A DNA stretch of 64,000 bases from VXYL01 sp965116345 (GCA_965116345.1 OZ220680.1:2418001-2482000); one strand, 5' to 3'. Shown: positions 1 to 13,668, counted from the stretch's first letter. The notes: a model not told the origin generated them from the letters alone. Numbers and translations: made by a program.

Positions 1-120
1 GCCCTTGACCAGGTCCGCGTCGCGTAGGAATGCCTCGTCGACGGCGTATTCGAGGTCCATCAGGGCATTGCCGATGCCGCAGATGTCGTACGCCGCTGGC
101 GAGTCGGAAGTTGGTGTCAT
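1..120 (-). CDS. PfkB-family carbohydrate/nucleoside kinase, N-terminal fragment
   Basis: Only the first 40 codons are present; the gene runs off the left edge. It starts at the ATG read leftward from base 120. Around residues 11-25 it reads YDICGIGNALMDLEYAVDEA, the usual opening beta-strand and substrate-binding segment of ribokinase/adenosine-kinase-like PfkB proteins, which phosphorylate sugars or nucleosides in the cytoplasm. It begins 12 bases after the hemL stop on the same strand, so the two are probably co-transcribed. The substrate cannot be told from this fragment. Confidence 0.7.
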   Translation of the reverse strand, partial: MTPTSDSPAAYDICGIGNALMDLEYAVDEAFLRDADLVKG

Positions 121-132
121 TGCAAGACCGTC

Positions 133-1422
133 TCAGTCGACCGCGAGCCCGGCGAATGCCCGGTCGACGGCGTCCAGGGTGTGCTCGATCTCCGCGTCGC
201 CGTGGGCACCGGAGACGAACACCGTCTCGTAAGCGGAAGGCGCGAGATAGACGCTGGCGTCCAGCATGGCGTGGAAGAAGCGGCGGTAGCGATCGACGTC
301 GGATACCGCGACGTCGTCGAAATCGCCCACGGGGCCGGACGTGAAGAACAGGCTCAGCATGCCGCACACCCGATTCACCGCAACCGGCAGGTTGTGGTTT
401 CGACCGCGTTCCTCGATGCCTCGGGCGAGGCGCTCGGTGGTGGCGGCCAAGGTGTCGTAGAACGCCGCGTCCAGGGAGCCGATCATCGCCAGTCCGGCAC
501 TCATGGTGAGCGGGTTCCCGGATAGCGTCCCCGCTTGATACACGGACCCGAGGGGCGCGAGCTGGTCCATGAGTTCACCGCGTCCGCCGAGGGCGCCGAC
601 CGGCAGTCCGCCGCCGATCGCCTTGCCGAGGGTGGTCAGGTCGGGGGTCACGCCGTAGCGGGTCTGGGCACCGCCGGGGTGCACGCGAAAGCCGGTGATC
701 ACCTCGTCGAAGATCAATACCGCGCCGGCGTCCGTGGTCAGCGTACGCAGTGATTCGAGGAATCCCGCGGCCGGGGGAATGCAGCCCATGTTGCCGGCCA
801 CCGGTTCGACGATCATCCCGGCGATGCGGTCGGCGTAGCGGTCGACAGCCGCCGTCACTGCTTCGGCGTCGTTGTACGGCAGCGTCAGGGTGTGCTTCGC
901 GGTGTCCTGCGGTACGCCGGGCGAGTCCGGTAGGCCGAGGGTCAGCAGGCCCGAGCCCGCCTGCGCCAGGAAGGCATCGGCATGCCCGTGGTAGCAACCC
1001 TTGAACTTGACGATCAGGTCGCGGCCGGTGTGTGCCCGGGCTAGGCGGATGGCGGTCATGGTCGCCTCGGTACCCGAGTTGACCATGCGCACCTTGTCGA
1101 TCGCGGCGAACCGCGCAACGACCGCCTCGGCCAGTTCGACTTCCACTTCGCTCGGCGCACCGAAACCGAGACCGGACAGAGCTCGGTTGCGGACGGCGTC
1201 GATCACCGGCGCGAACGCGTGCCCCTGCAGCATCGGCCCCCATGCCCCGACGTAGTCGATGTAGCGGTTGCCATCCACGTCGCTGAGCCAGGCGCCATCG
1301 CCGCTTTTGAAGAACACCGGCGAGCCGCCGACGCCCCGGAATGCGCGGACGGGCGAATTCACGCCACCGGGAATGCAGAGCTCCGCCCTGGCGAGCAACT
1401 TGGTCGAGGTATCGAGATTCAT
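133..1422 (-). CDS. hemL: Glutamate-1-semialdehyde 2,1-aminomutase
   Basis: The 429-residue product converts glutamate-1-semialdehyde to 5-aminolevulinate, the second step of the C5 route to tetrapyrroles, in the cytoplasm with PLP as cofactor. The length is normal for the family. The PLP lysine is K267 in TLGKAIGGG. The cofactor-binding aspartate is about D239 in IFDEV. The N-terminus carries the expected IPGGVNSPVRAF segment, and NSGTEA lies near residues 115-120. It follows the ClC gene by 69 bases on the same strand and precedes a PfkB-type kinase by 12. The aminomutase motifs separate it from ordinary class III aminotransferases. Confidence 0.97.
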   Translation of the reverse strand: MNLDTSTKLLARAELCIPGGVNSPVRAFRGVGGSPVFFKSGDGAWLSDVDGNRYIDYVGAWGPMLQGHAFAPVIDAVRNRALSGLGFGAPSEVEVELAEAVVARFAAIDKVRMVNSGTEATMTAIRLARAHTGRDLIVKFKGCYHGHADAFLAQAGSGLLTLGLPDSPGVPQDTAKHTLTLPYNDAEAVTAAVDRYADRIAGMIVEPVAGNMGCIPPAAGFLESLRTLTTDAGAVLIFDEVITGFRVHPGGAQTRYGVTPDLTTLGKAIGGGLPVGALGGRGELMDQLAPLGSVYQAGTLSGNPLTMSAGLAMIGSLDAAFYDTLAATTERLARGIEERGRNHNLPVAVNRVCGMLSLFFTSGPVGDFDDVAVSDVDRYRRFFHAMLDASVYLAPSAYETVFVSGAHGDAEIEHTLDAVDRAFAGLAVD

Positions 1423-1491
1423 CTCACTTCTGTTCCGGTTCCGAATTGGCTTGTCGACGAGGCGGTTGGTCTGCGTGGGTGCGGCGGTACC

Positions 1492-3279
1492 CTACCACCA
1501 TGCTTGGCTTTCGATGTCTTCGCGGGTCAGCACGCCGACCACGGTCCTCCGGGAATCGCCGTTCGATCTCCACACCGATCTCGAACGGGTGACGCACAGC
1601 GTGTCCACGCCGAAGCGGTTGAGTTCGGTGAGCGCCTCCTGAAGCGTGGCGCGAACGTCGATGGCACCGGCTTCATAGCGTTCGGCGAGACGCAACTGCT
1701 CGATGATGTCGCGCGTTTCCCCGGAGGGGTCGCTATGGGACTCGAGATCCCTCGCATCGACCACTGAACGAAGGTCGTCCGGACCCTCGATGACGATCCA
1801 ACGCGGCATCGGGGCCAGGCTGTCGCGAAGCTCATTGTCTGTTGGCTCGGTGGTCAATACGAACTCTCGGTCCATCAGGCCGGCGACACCGACGCGCAGA
1901 AGGTGTTGCGCCGCAGGATGCGGAGGATAGCGAACTCCTAGCGTAGCGAGCGTGGTCAAGAGGGCCGAACGACGCTTGAACAGGCTCGTCGTCAGGGTGG
2001 CGATCGCGATGATGAGCATGGCAGGCAGGATGACCCGCGGACTGGACGTGAGTTCCAACACCGCGACCAACGCCGCCAGCGGTGCCTGCAGGACGGCCGC
2101 CATCATCGCCGCCATGCCGAGCATCACGTACAGCGCCGGCGTCGAGGCATGTTCGGGTATCACGACGTGGCCCGCGATGCCGATCAGCCCGCCGAGCAGC
2201 GCACCCAGAACAAGCGTCGGACCGATCACGCCCACCGGCAGTCCCACACCGACGCAGGCAGCTGAAGCGACGAACTTGGCGACGAGGATCGCCAGCAGCG
2301 TCGTCCAGACGAAGTTGCCGAGAAGTGCGGCGTTGACCGTGTCGTAGCCCACGCCCAGGACTTCCGGGGCGGCCAGCGCGGCAAGCCCGGTGACCGCGCC
2401 CGCCAACGTCGCCTGGGCCCAGAACGGCAAGGGTCTGAGCTTCGCGAAAGCCGACACGAGGTAGGTGAACGTGCCGGCCAGGAGCCCGACGACGACACCC
2501 GCCACCATGATGTAGGGGACCTCCACGAGCGAGCCCATCTCCGTGGAGGGAATGGGGAACTCGATGACATCGCCGACGAACCAGCGGCTGAGCAGGGTTG
2601 CCGTCACCGTGGCGATGATGATGGGTACGAAACTCGTAATCGCATACTCCATCATCACCACTTCCATGGCGAAGATGACCCCGGCCATGGGGGTATTGAA
2701 CGATGCCCCGATGGCGGCCGCGGAACCGCACGCAACAAGGGTGCGGACGCAATTGTCGGGGAGTCGAAGCGCTTGTCCGAGCAGACTGGAAGTGGCGGCT
2801 CCGAGGTGAACGGCCGGACCTTCCCTGCCGCCGGACAGGCCGGTCGCCAGGCCGATGACGCCGCCCACGAACTGATGCACCGCACCGCGCCAAGGCAGTC
2901 GCCCGCGGTGCCGTGCCAGCCGTTCCATGACGTGCACCACGCCGAAACGACGCGAGTCGGGCGGCGATCGAGTGAGCATCAAGCCGACCACGACTGCTCC
3001 CGCTACGGGAAGCAGCAGGTGCCAAGTGATGCCGAGGGCCTCGAAGTTCTCGGCGTCCGGACGCCCGGTGAGCCAGGCGGCGGCCTCGATGGCTCCGCGG
3101 AACAAGAGCACGACGGTAGCCGTGAACACGCCCACGATGATCGCCAGCATCGACATCTCGGGTAGCGCCGTTCCTCCGGCAAGCTGCCTGTGAAAGAACT
3201 CCGCGACGGTGCCCTTGGCTCGGGAGATGGTGGACAGGCGAGGCTCCTTGCCGGTGTTGCGGATCAGCGGAGCGAGCAA
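1492..3279 (-). CDS. ClC-family chloride channel/antiporter with C-terminal CBS region
   Basis: The roughly 595-residue polytopic membrane protein has the ClC signature GREGP (in LSGGREGPAVHLGA), which carries the gating glutamate. A second selectivity segment, GVGLPVGVIGPTLVLGA, lies in the second half. The last ~130 residues are soluble and look like a CBS pair (around VDARDL and GVLTREDIE). It should move chloride, or exchange it for protons, across the inner membrane. The start is uncertain. The longest frame opens with TTG at 3279, but a TATAGT-like -10 hexamer on the same strand overlaps that codon, so translation may begin several codons further in. It lies upstream of hemL on the same strand and diverges from erpA. 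Confidence 0.9.
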   Translation of the reverse strand: MLAPLIRNTGKEPRLSTISRAKGTVAEFFHRQLAGGTALPEMSMLAIIVGVFTATVVLLFRGAIEAAAWLTGRPDAENFEALGITWHLLLPVAGAVVVGLMLTRSPPDSRRFGVVHVMERLARHRGRLPWRGAVHQFVGGVIGLATGLSGGREGPAVHLGAATSSLLGQALRLPDNCVRTLVACGSAAAIGASFNTPMAGVIFAMEVVMMEYAITSFVPIIIATVTATLLSRWFVGDVIEFPIPSTEMGSLVEVPYIMVAGVVVGLLAGTFTYLVSAFAKLRPLPFWAQATLAGAVTGLAALAAPEVLGVGYDTVNAALLGNFVWTTLLAILVAKFVASAACVGVGLPVGVIGPTLVLGALLGGLIGIAGHVVIPEHASTPALYVMLGMAAMMAAVLQAPLAALVAVLELTSSPRVILPAMLIIAIATLTTSLFKRRSALLTTLATLGVRYPPHPAAQHLLRVGVAGLMDREFVLTTEPTDNELRDSLAPMPRWIVIEGPDDLRSVVDARDLESHSDPSGETRDIIEQLRLAERYEAGAIDVRATLQEALTELNRFGVDTLCVTRSRSVWRSNGDSRRTVVGVLTREDIESQAWW

Positions 3280-3372
3280 CTATAACCGTAGGGGGGCACC
3301 GGCTTGGTGCATGGCGCGACTACTATGAACGAAGCTATGAGCGGAGCGCGCCGATGCGCGACGGGGAACGGC

Positions 3373-3385
3373 TATAATCGGATCA
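3373..3385 (+). promoter_or_regulatory. Putative -10 element of erpA
   Basis: A perfect TATAAT at 3373-3378 ends 8 bases before the erpA ATG at 3386, so the transcript would start at or next to the start codon. No good -35 hexamer is seen at the expected distance, and no strong Shine-Dalgarno precedes the ATG. Confidence 0.4.
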
Positions 3386-3718
3386 ATGGACGTGGACATC
3401 CAATTTTCGCCCCGCGCCGCGGACAAGGTCCGTGAACTGATCGAGGACGAGGGCAACAGCGCCCTCAGGCTTCGCGTGTTCATAACGGGCGGCGGCTGCA
3501 GCGGGTTCTCATATGGGTTCACGTTCGACGACAGCATCGCGGACGACGACTCCGTGGTCGAGCGCAACGGCGTGACCGCCGTCGTCGATCCCATGAGCTA
3601 CCAATACCTGGTGGGCGCCGAGATCGACTACAAGGAGGACTTGTCCGGCGCCCAGTTCGTGGTTGCCAACCCCAACGCTTCGTCCACCTGCGGCTGCGGC
3701 AACTCGTTCGCGATCTAG
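3386..3718 (+). CDS. erpA: Iron-sulfur cluster insertion protein ErpA
   Basis: This 110-residue A-type carrier receives Fe-S clusters from the assembly scaffold and delivers them to apoproteins. The three conserved cysteines are present: C38 in GGGCSGF, and C102 and C104 in the terminal CGCGNSF. The length matches ErpA and IscA. ErpA is preferred over IscA because the anmK and tyrS neighbourhood matches erpA loci in Pseudomonas-like genomes and no isc genes are nearby. It is a single gene, convergent with anmK. Confidence 0.92.
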   Translation: MDVDIQFSPRAADKVRELIEDEGNSALRLRVFITGGGCSGFSYGFTFDDSIADDDSVVERNGVTAVVDPMSYQYLVGAEIDYKEDLSGAQFVVANPNASSTCGCGNSFAI

Positions 3719-3737
3719 CGCGACCTGACGGTCGCGG

Positions 3738-3764
3738 CCCATCCGGACGGATGGGTGGAATTTT
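3738..3764 (+). terminator. Likely intrinsic terminator after erpA
   Basis: A hairpin with stem CCCATCC/GGATGGG and loop GGAC starts 20 bases after the erpA stop. It is followed, after TGGAA, by TTTT. A second small hairpin (GCGACC/GGTCGC) lies just upstream. The U tract is short, so the strength is uncertain. Confidence 0.45.
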
Positions 3765-3854
3765 CGCTGGCGCGAAACTTCTACGGCGCAAGCTTGTATG
3801 GAATAAGTGCTCCGTCTTGTTGCTTGGCAGTCGGCGCGCTCTTGTTTTTGCGTT

Positions 3855-3884
3855 TCTGATCAAGCCAAGGACGGCTTGATCAGA
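3855..3884. repeat. Perfect 12-bp inverted repeat between erpA and anmK
   Basis: TCTGATCAAGCC and GGCTTGATCAGA are separated by six bases. The repeat sits in the convergent gap, but neither strand has a T run after the stem, so it is not a classical terminator. It could be a Rho-associated or RNA-stabilising hairpin. Confidence 0.6.
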
Positions 3885-3912
3885 GCATTCCTAGACTAGG
3901 AAGACGCGCCCT

Positions 3913-5019
3913 TCAGGGCGGCTGACCGGTATACACGGCACCCAGCACCCGTGGTCCGCGGGCGCCGGTGACCGCCGGCGCGTTGCCTGCCAGCCCTTCG
4001 AGACGGTGATGCGCGAACCAAGCGAACGCAGCGGCTTCCAAGGCGTCTCCGTCGACCCCGAGTTCGTCGCAGGGCACCACGGGGTAGCCGTCGAGATTGG
4101 CGGTCAGTCGCTGCATGAGGTGGGTGTTCCGACGACCGCCGCCGCAGACCACGAGGTCACCTTCGGATGGTCCCCAACGCCGCACCGCCTTGGCGATACT
4201 CCCCGCGGTGAACTCGGCCAGTGTCGCCTGCACATCCGCCGCCTTCAGGTCGTGGCTCCTGCAGGCGGCGACGATGTAGTCGAGGTTGTAGGTCTCCTTG
4301 CCGGTGCTCTTCGGTGGTTCCCGGGCGACGAACGCGTCCGCCTGTAGCGCTTCCAGCAGCCTTGGCTGGGATTCGCCGCTCGCGGCCCATGCCCCGTCGC
4401 GGTCGAACGGTGCGGACAGACAATGTCGGGACCAGGCGTCGAGAAGGGCGTTTCCGGGCCCGGTGTCGAACCCGAGTATGGCGGCGGATGCGGCAGGCAG
4501 CATCGTCGCGTTGGCGATGCCGCCGATGTTGACCACGATGCGGTGCCGCACGCTGTCCCGGAATAGCGCCTCGTGGAACAGCGGTGCCAGCGGTGCGCCC
4601 TCGCCGCCGGCCGCCAGATCGCGACGCCGAAGGTCCGCGACGACATCGATGCCGGTGACCTCGGCGATCCGGTTGGGGTCGCCGATCTGCACGGTGAACG
4701 GCGGCGACGCTTCAGGGTGGTGGCGGATGGTTTGACCGTGGCAGCCGATTGCGCGTACGTCCCGTGGAGAGGTTCCCCAACGTTCGAGACACGCCGCCAC
4801 GGTTTGACCGATGAACTCGCCCAATGCTGCATCGGCATCGCCCATTCGTACGATCTCGTTCGGCCCGGGCGTTGCCAGGCTTGTCAGGGCCGTGGCGAGA
4901 CGGTCCGGCAGGGGTACGGTGTCGGCAGCGACTATGCGAGGCGTGCCGGTGTCGACAGCCAACAAGGCGACGTCGAGCCCGTCGACGCTCGTCCCGGACA
5001 TCACGCCGACGAACTGCAT
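3913..5019 (-). CDS. anmK: Anhydro-N-acetylmuramic acid kinase
   Basis: The 368-residue enzyme recycles cell-wall 1,6-anhydro-MurNAc by hydrolytic ring opening and phosphorylation to MurNAc-6-phosphate in the cytoplasm. It opens with GVMSGTSVDGLDVAL, the ATP-binding segment of the family. It also has IGCHGQTIRH, VVNIGGIAN, GFDTGPGNALLDAW and VVCGGGRRN, all typical AnmK blocks, and the length is normal. It is downstream of the M23 endopeptidase gene on the same strand (95 bases apart), which fits a shared role in murein turnover. Confidence 0.96.
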   Translation of the reverse strand: MQFVGVMSGTSVDGLDVALLAVDTGTPRIVAADTVPLPDRLATALTSLATPGPNEIVRMGDADAALGEFIGQTVAACLERWGTSPRDVRAIGCHGQTIRHHPEASPPFTVQIGDPNRIAEVTGIDVVADLRRRDLAAGGEGAPLAPLFHEALFRDSVRHRIVVNIGGIANATMLPAASAAILGFDTGPGNALLDAWSRHCLSAPFDRDGAWAASGESQPRLLEALQADAFVAREPPKSTGKETYNLDYIVAACRSHDLKAADVQATLAEFTAGSIAKAVRRWGPSEGDLVVCGGGRRNTHLMQRLTANLDGYPVVPCDELGVDGDALEAAAFAWFAHHRLEGLAGNAPAVTGARGPRVLGAVYTGQPP

Positions 5020-5114
5020 GGGTCCGGCCCGTGTTGAGACTTTCGCTGGGGGTGCTTGTGCCGACGATCGCGCGGCGTTCGACTACCGAACACAGGCGAC
5101 CGCAAGGGTCGTCG

Positions 5115-6428
5115 CTACCGGGCGGCGTCGAGGGAGGCGAGCTGCTGGCTCTTCTTGCGGCTGTTCAGGTCGGCCAGCAGCAGCGCGGTCGAAGAGTCGA
5201 AACTCACCCGGTCTTCGGGACTGATGGGGCTCGCTTGTGGCGGTGTGGCCAGGGCCTTGCGGGGATTCAGGTGGACACCGCGCACCAGAAATTCGTAGTG
5301 CAGGTGGGGGCCGGTCGCCCAACCCGTGGCTCCGACATAGCCGATGACCTGGCCCTGCTGAACCCGTTTGCCCTTCTCGATGCCCCGAGCGAACCGCGAC
5401 AGGTGCAGGTACTTGGTCTGATACTGCTCACCGTGCCGGATGACGATGTAGTTGCCCTTCGCGGACGTCTTCGAGGCGGTGAGCACGGTACCGTCGCCGG
5501 AAGCCTTGACGGGCGTACCCGTGGGTGCGGCGTAGTCGATGCCGAGGTGCGGCATCTCGCTCTTCCACAGGGGGTGTATACGCTTGAGGTTGAAGTCCGA
5601 ACTGATGCGCGAAAAGTCGAGCGGAGCCCGCAGGAAACGCTTGCGCATGCTCTCGCCGTCCGGGGTGTAGTAGCCGATGGCGCCCTTGCCGTCATCGTAG
5701 CGAACGGCCCGGTAGGTCTCCCCCTGGTTGATGAACTCCACGGCGAGGATGTCGCCGAAGCCGACGAACTGGTTGTCAATTCGTTGCTCGTTGTAGAGCA
5801 CGTGGAACTCATCGTCCTTGCGGACATCGAGGATGAAGTCGATATCCCAGCGGAATATCTCGGCGAGGCGTGTGGCGAATTGGTCGTCTAGACCGACGCC
5901 ATGGCAGGCGGAGAAGAGTGTGCGCTCGATGCGCCCGCCCCGGTATTGGGGGACGTTTTCCGGATCCCTGACGACGGCGGATCCCTCGAAGCGGTCACCG
6001 ATCCTTTGAAACTCGACGGTCTCCTCGCGACTCGGACGATACTTCAGATGCACGAGGTTGGCTTGGATGTCGCGGCCGAACTCGAACTCGTAGCCGGGGA
6101 AGATGTTCTCCAGCCGTTTGCCCAACGGGCCGCTGTCGATCAGCAGCTGCAGGTCGCGGGCGGGGATTCCATTGCGCTCGAAGATGTCCGACAGCGAGTC
6201 GCCTCGTCGAACGCGCGCGACGAACGTCTCCAGAGGCGGCGGGTCCAGGGGTTTCGTCACCGCATCGGGCGGTGGGGGTACGGGAGTTGCCGAGGTAGAC
6301 GATCCGGATTCGAGGTCGGCGGCGGCGGCATTGGCGGACTCAGGAACGTCGCTGAAGATCCATACCGCAGCAAGAGACACCGACAACGCCGTTACAAGGG
6401 CGAGATGGGTTGTTGGAAACCGTACCAA
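5115..6428 (-). CDS. MepM-type M23 murein endopeptidase
   Basis: The 437-residue protein has one N-terminal hydrophobic segment (about residues 8-27), so it is anchored in or exported across the inner membrane to act on peptidoglycan cross-links. An OapA/LysM-like domain lies near residues 68-125 (ARVRRGDSLSDIFERNG). The C-terminal LytM/M23 zinc peptidase domain shows HLGIDYAAPTG (His and Asp ligands) and GPHLHYEF (HxH ligand motif). The gene precedes anmK and diverges from tyrS, the same order as in Pseudomonas-type genomes. Confidence 0.92.
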   Translation of the reverse strand: MVRFPTTHLALVTALSVSLAAVWIFSDVPESANAAAADLESGSSTSATPVPPPPDAVTKPLDPPPLETFVARVRRGDSLSDIFERNGIPARDLQLLIDSGPLGKRLENIFPGYEFEFGRDIQANLVHLKYRPSREETVEFQRIGDRFEGSAVVRDPENVPQYRGGRIERTLFSACHGVGLDDQFATRLAEIFRWDIDFILDVRKDDEFHVLYNEQRIDNQFVGFGDILAVEFINQGETYRAVRYDDGKGAIGYYTPDGESMRKRFLRAPLDFSRISSDFNLKRIHPLWKSEMPHLGIDYAAPTGTPVKASGDGTVLTASKTSAKGNYIVIRHGEQYQTKYLHLSRFARGIEKGKRVQQGQVIGYVGATGWATGPHLHYEFLVRGVHLNPRKALATPPQASPISPEDRVSFDSSTALLLADLNSRKKSQQLASLDAAR

Positions 6429-6603
6429 GGTCGCTCCTGATCTTGGCGGTGGCCCGCCGTAATCCCGGCCCTCCTCCTAACGAGAACCCAAAGCATCGGA
6501 GTATAGGCGATCGGACAGCGATGTGAACCCCCGGTGACACACTGTAACACTCTGTTTCCTCTCAATCATTTCGTCCCACGGAGGATTGTGGTGGACGGTG
6601 GTG

Positions 6604-6632
6604 TTGTACCGAGCCGTGGTGCGTCTGATAAT
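6604..6632 (+). promoter_or_regulatory. Putative tyrS promoter
   Basis: TTGTAC at 6604-6609 and GATAAT at 6627-6632 are 17 bases apart. The -10 element ends 9 bases before the GTG start of tyrS, so the leader would be nearly absent. Confidence 0.4.
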
Positions 6633-6640
6633 CGCCCGTC

Positions 6641-7915
6641 GTGACCCCCTCGCTACTGAGTTCTCTTTCCCGACGCGGCTTGATCGCCCAGGTGTCCGAT
6701 CACGCCGGCTTGGAGGAACATCTCGACAGTGGCTCGCGGCGCATCTACGCCGGGTTCGACCCGACCGCGCCGAGTCTGCAGGTCGGCAACCTGGTGCCGC
6801 TTTTGATGCTCCGCCGCCTGCAGTTGGCGGGCCACCGTCCCATCGTCGTGCTCGGTGGCGCGACCGGTGCCATCGGCGATCCCTCCGGGCGGACCGAGGA
6901 GCGGACGCTGAACACGGCCGAGACCATCGAAGCCTGGGTTGAGTCGATCGGTCACCAGGTTGCTGGGATCGTCGACACCGACGGTTCGAATGCAGCAATC
7001 GTGGTGAACAACCTGGAATGGACCCGCGACGTCGACGTGATCAGCTTCCTGCGGGATGTGGGCAAGCACTTCTCCGTGAACGCGATGATCCAGCGCGATT
7101 TCGTCCGGTCGCGGCTCGAGCGCGACGGATCGGGCATCTCCTACACCGAGTTCAGCTACGCGCTGCTGCAGGCCTTCGACTTCCTACAGCTGGCGCGCCG
7201 CTACGACTGCGACGTGCAGGTGGGAGGCTCGGATCAGTGGGGGAACATTGTCTCCGGCATCGACCTGGTACGCCGTGTTCTGCGTCGCCCCGCGTACGCC
7301 TTGTCGATGCCGCTCGTCACCAAAGGGGACGGCTCGAAGTTCGGTAAGAGTGCGGCTGGCGCCGTGTGGCTGGATGCCGACCGGACCTCGCCGTACGCTT
7401 TCTACCAGTTCTGGCTGAACAGTGCGGATGCCGATGTGGGGAGTTTCCTGCGCTGCTTCACTCTACTGGAGGAGGACGCGATCAACGCCGCCCATGCGTC
7501 GTTGGAGGCGCATCCGGAGCGCCGCGAGGCGCAGCGTCTGCTGGCCGTGGAGGCGACCCGGTTGGTCCATGGCGACGCCGGGGTCTCGTCCGCCGAACGG
7601 ATCACGGCGGCGCTGTTCGACGGCGACATCCGCAGCCTCGGTGCGGACGATATGGCACAACTGGAACGCGATGGCATGGCGCGCACCGAGGTCGCGCCCG
7701 GTACGGGGCTCCTGACCGCTCTCACCGCGGCTGGCCTCGCCAGCTCCAACGGTGCCGCGCGGCACCTGGTTCAGGGTAACGGCATTCGTTTGAACGGCGC
7801 GGGAGTTACGGATCCGACCATGCGCTTGGACGCCGCGGATGCCCTTCACGGGCGCTTTCACCTGCTCCGCCGAGGCCGCAAGAACTGGCACCTGCTCGTC
7901 CTCGCCGAGCCCTAG
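6641..7915 (+). CDS. tyrS: Tyrosine-tRNA ligase
   Basis: The 424-residue class I synthetase charges tRNA-Tyr. The tyrosine pocket motif GFDPTAPSL, the GGATGAIGDPSG loop, QVGGSDQWGN, and a KMSKS-type loop KFGKS are all present. A C-terminal S4-like RNA-binding domain follows (about residues 355-424). It starts with GTG. The HIGH signature reads QVGN, so both histidines are replaced. Asparagine at the second position occurs in other TyrRS proteins, but glutamine at the first looks unusual. It lies just upstream of the rRNA operon on the same strand and diverges from the M23 peptidase. Confidence 0.95.
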   Translation: MTPSLLSSLSRRGLIAQVSDHAGLEEHLDSGSRRIYAGFDPTAPSLQVGNLVPLLMLRRLQLAGHRPIVVLGGATGAIGDPSGRTEERTLNTAETIEAWVESIGHQVAGIVDTDGSNAAIVVNNLEWTRDVDVISFLRDVGKHFSVNAMIQRDFVRSRLERDGSGISYTEFSYALLQAFDFLQLARRYDCDVQVGGSDQWGNIVSGIDLVRRVLRRPAYALSMPLVTKGDGSKFGKSAAGAVWLDADRTSPYAFYQFWLNSADADVGSFLRCFTLLEEDAINAAHASLEAHPERREAQRLLAVEATRLVHGDAGVSSAERITAALFDGDIRSLGADDMAQLERDGMARTEVAPGTGLLTALTAAGLASSNGAARHLVQGNGIRLNGAGVTDPTMRLDAADALHGRFHLLRRGRKNWHLLVLAEP

Positions 7916-7960
7916 CCCGACAGGTGTGTCGTGGCGCGCCGTCGGACACCAAAATAGCCA

Positions 7961-7988
7961 TTGACAAGGTAAAGGCCGGGCGTATGAT
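7961..7988 (+). promoter_or_regulatory. rRNA operon promoter
   Basis: A consensus -35 TTGACA (7961-7966) is followed after 16 bases by TATGAT (7983-7988), about 160 bases before mature 16S. It is the strongest sigma-70 promoter seen in the window. Confidence 0.85.
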
Positions 7989-8025
7989 ACGCAGCCCTTG
8001 GCCCGAAGGCTCAGCCCTTCGCGCC

Positions 8026-8038
8026 CGCTCTTTAAGAA
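8026..8038 (+). promoter_or_regulatory. boxA antitermination signal in the rRNA leader
   Basis: CGCTCTTTAAGAA resembles the boxA consensus TGCTCTTTAACA, which binds NusB/NusE. It lies about 40 bases after the promoter. Confidence 0.7.
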
Positions 8039-8042
8039 CGTG

Positions 8043-8070
8043 AAGACAAGCCATTCGTGTGGGCGCTCGA
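8043..8070 (+). other. 5' arm of the 16S processing stem
   Basis: These 28 bases are complementary, with a few wobble pairs, to 9796-9823 beyond the 3' end of 16S. Together they form the long duplex that RNase III cuts to release pre-16S. Confidence 0.8.
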
Positions 8071-8148
8071 TTCACGAGCCTCGAGCAAACCCTTCGGCCG
8101 TTGAGTTGGTGGACGCTTTGCGTACGCCGGCGCTTCGGCTTAGCTAAT

Positions 8149-9727
<1,579 letters not shown>

Positions 9728-9795
9728 ACCTTGAAGATCGACTTCGGCAACGCAATCAGCATTGCCGAATGACTCGATCCAGCTTGAGTCTCGGG

Positions 9796-9823
9796 TCGAG
9801 CGCTCACACGAATGGTTTGTCTT
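9796..9823 (+). other. 3' arm of the 16S processing stem
   Basis: This segment pairs with 8043-8070. A separate hairpin (TTCGGCAA/TTGCCGAA, 9743-9769) lies between the 16S end and this arm. Confidence 0.8.
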
Positions 9824-9981
9824 TCGCGCCTACTCCGTAAAAGGGTGACCGCTATCGCGCCCGAGGGCGTGCGGTTGCCCGTGCCGGTTGTGATCAACCT
9901 GGCCGGAGTCCGAACTGGACGACGAAAGCGTGCAACCCTCACCTGGTGCCACCGGGGATTGTGGGTTGGCCAAATCGCAGA

Positions 9982-10058
<77 letters not shown>

Positions 10059-10078
10059 GACCCCCACCTATCAACGTC

Positions 10079-10154
10079 GGGGCCGTAGCTCAGCTGGGAG
10101 AGCGCCTGCCTTGCACGCAGGAGGTCAGGAGTTCGATCCTCCTCGGCTCCACCA
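10079..10154 (+). tRNA. tRNA-Ala(TGC)
   Basis: The 76-base cloverleaf has acceptor GGGGCCG/CGGCTCC, anticodon loop TTGCACG with TGC and an encoded CCA. It is 20 bases after tRNA-Ile. Confidence 0.96.
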
Positions 10155-10481
10155 AGTCCGCTCCCCGTTCCGAGAGCCCGCATCCAAACGATGCATGAAC
10201 ACTTGCTGCATCGTTTTGACGTCGGCTCTTTTTGACTGACCGTTCCTTAACAATCCGTACTCAATGAAGCCAAGGCGTCAGCCTTGCCATCGCCGACACT
10301 AGGCGACGGCGGGCGGACGCCTGTACCCAATTGAAATGAAAATTTGTGCGTCTGCACAGTGGATCTCTCAGTCCGCTGTGCGCGACCGATATACGGCATC
10401 AGCCGTTTTTTCGGTCGCAGGTATAAAAACCGGCGATTTGCGACCGTTGTATCCGGCTCCCGAAATAAAACTCGTGGGCTG
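10155..10481 (+). other. tRNA-Ala to 23S spacer with hairpin and second boxA
   Basis: There is no coding sequence here. A 10-bp stem, AAACGATGCA (10186-10195) with TGCATCGTTT (10207-10216), is followed by a boxA-like element, GTTCCTTAACAAT, at 10242-10254. The next bases, 10253-10265, can pair perfectly with 13635-13647 in the 23S-5S spacer, which would enclose the whole 23S precursor. Confidence 0.6.
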
Positions 10482-10489
10482 GGTTATAT

Positions 10490-13524
<3,035 letters not shown>

Positions 13525-13668
13525 ATAACCGAGTCCATGCGATGACCGGTCAGTTGACCAGGAAGTCGGAGGGATATCGGGCAAATTTCCGGTGGCCTGG
13601 GCGCGCATTTTTGCATTTCATCGTTGGCAGCTTGATTGAGTACGGATTTGTTCACCGGTTAAACGGTT

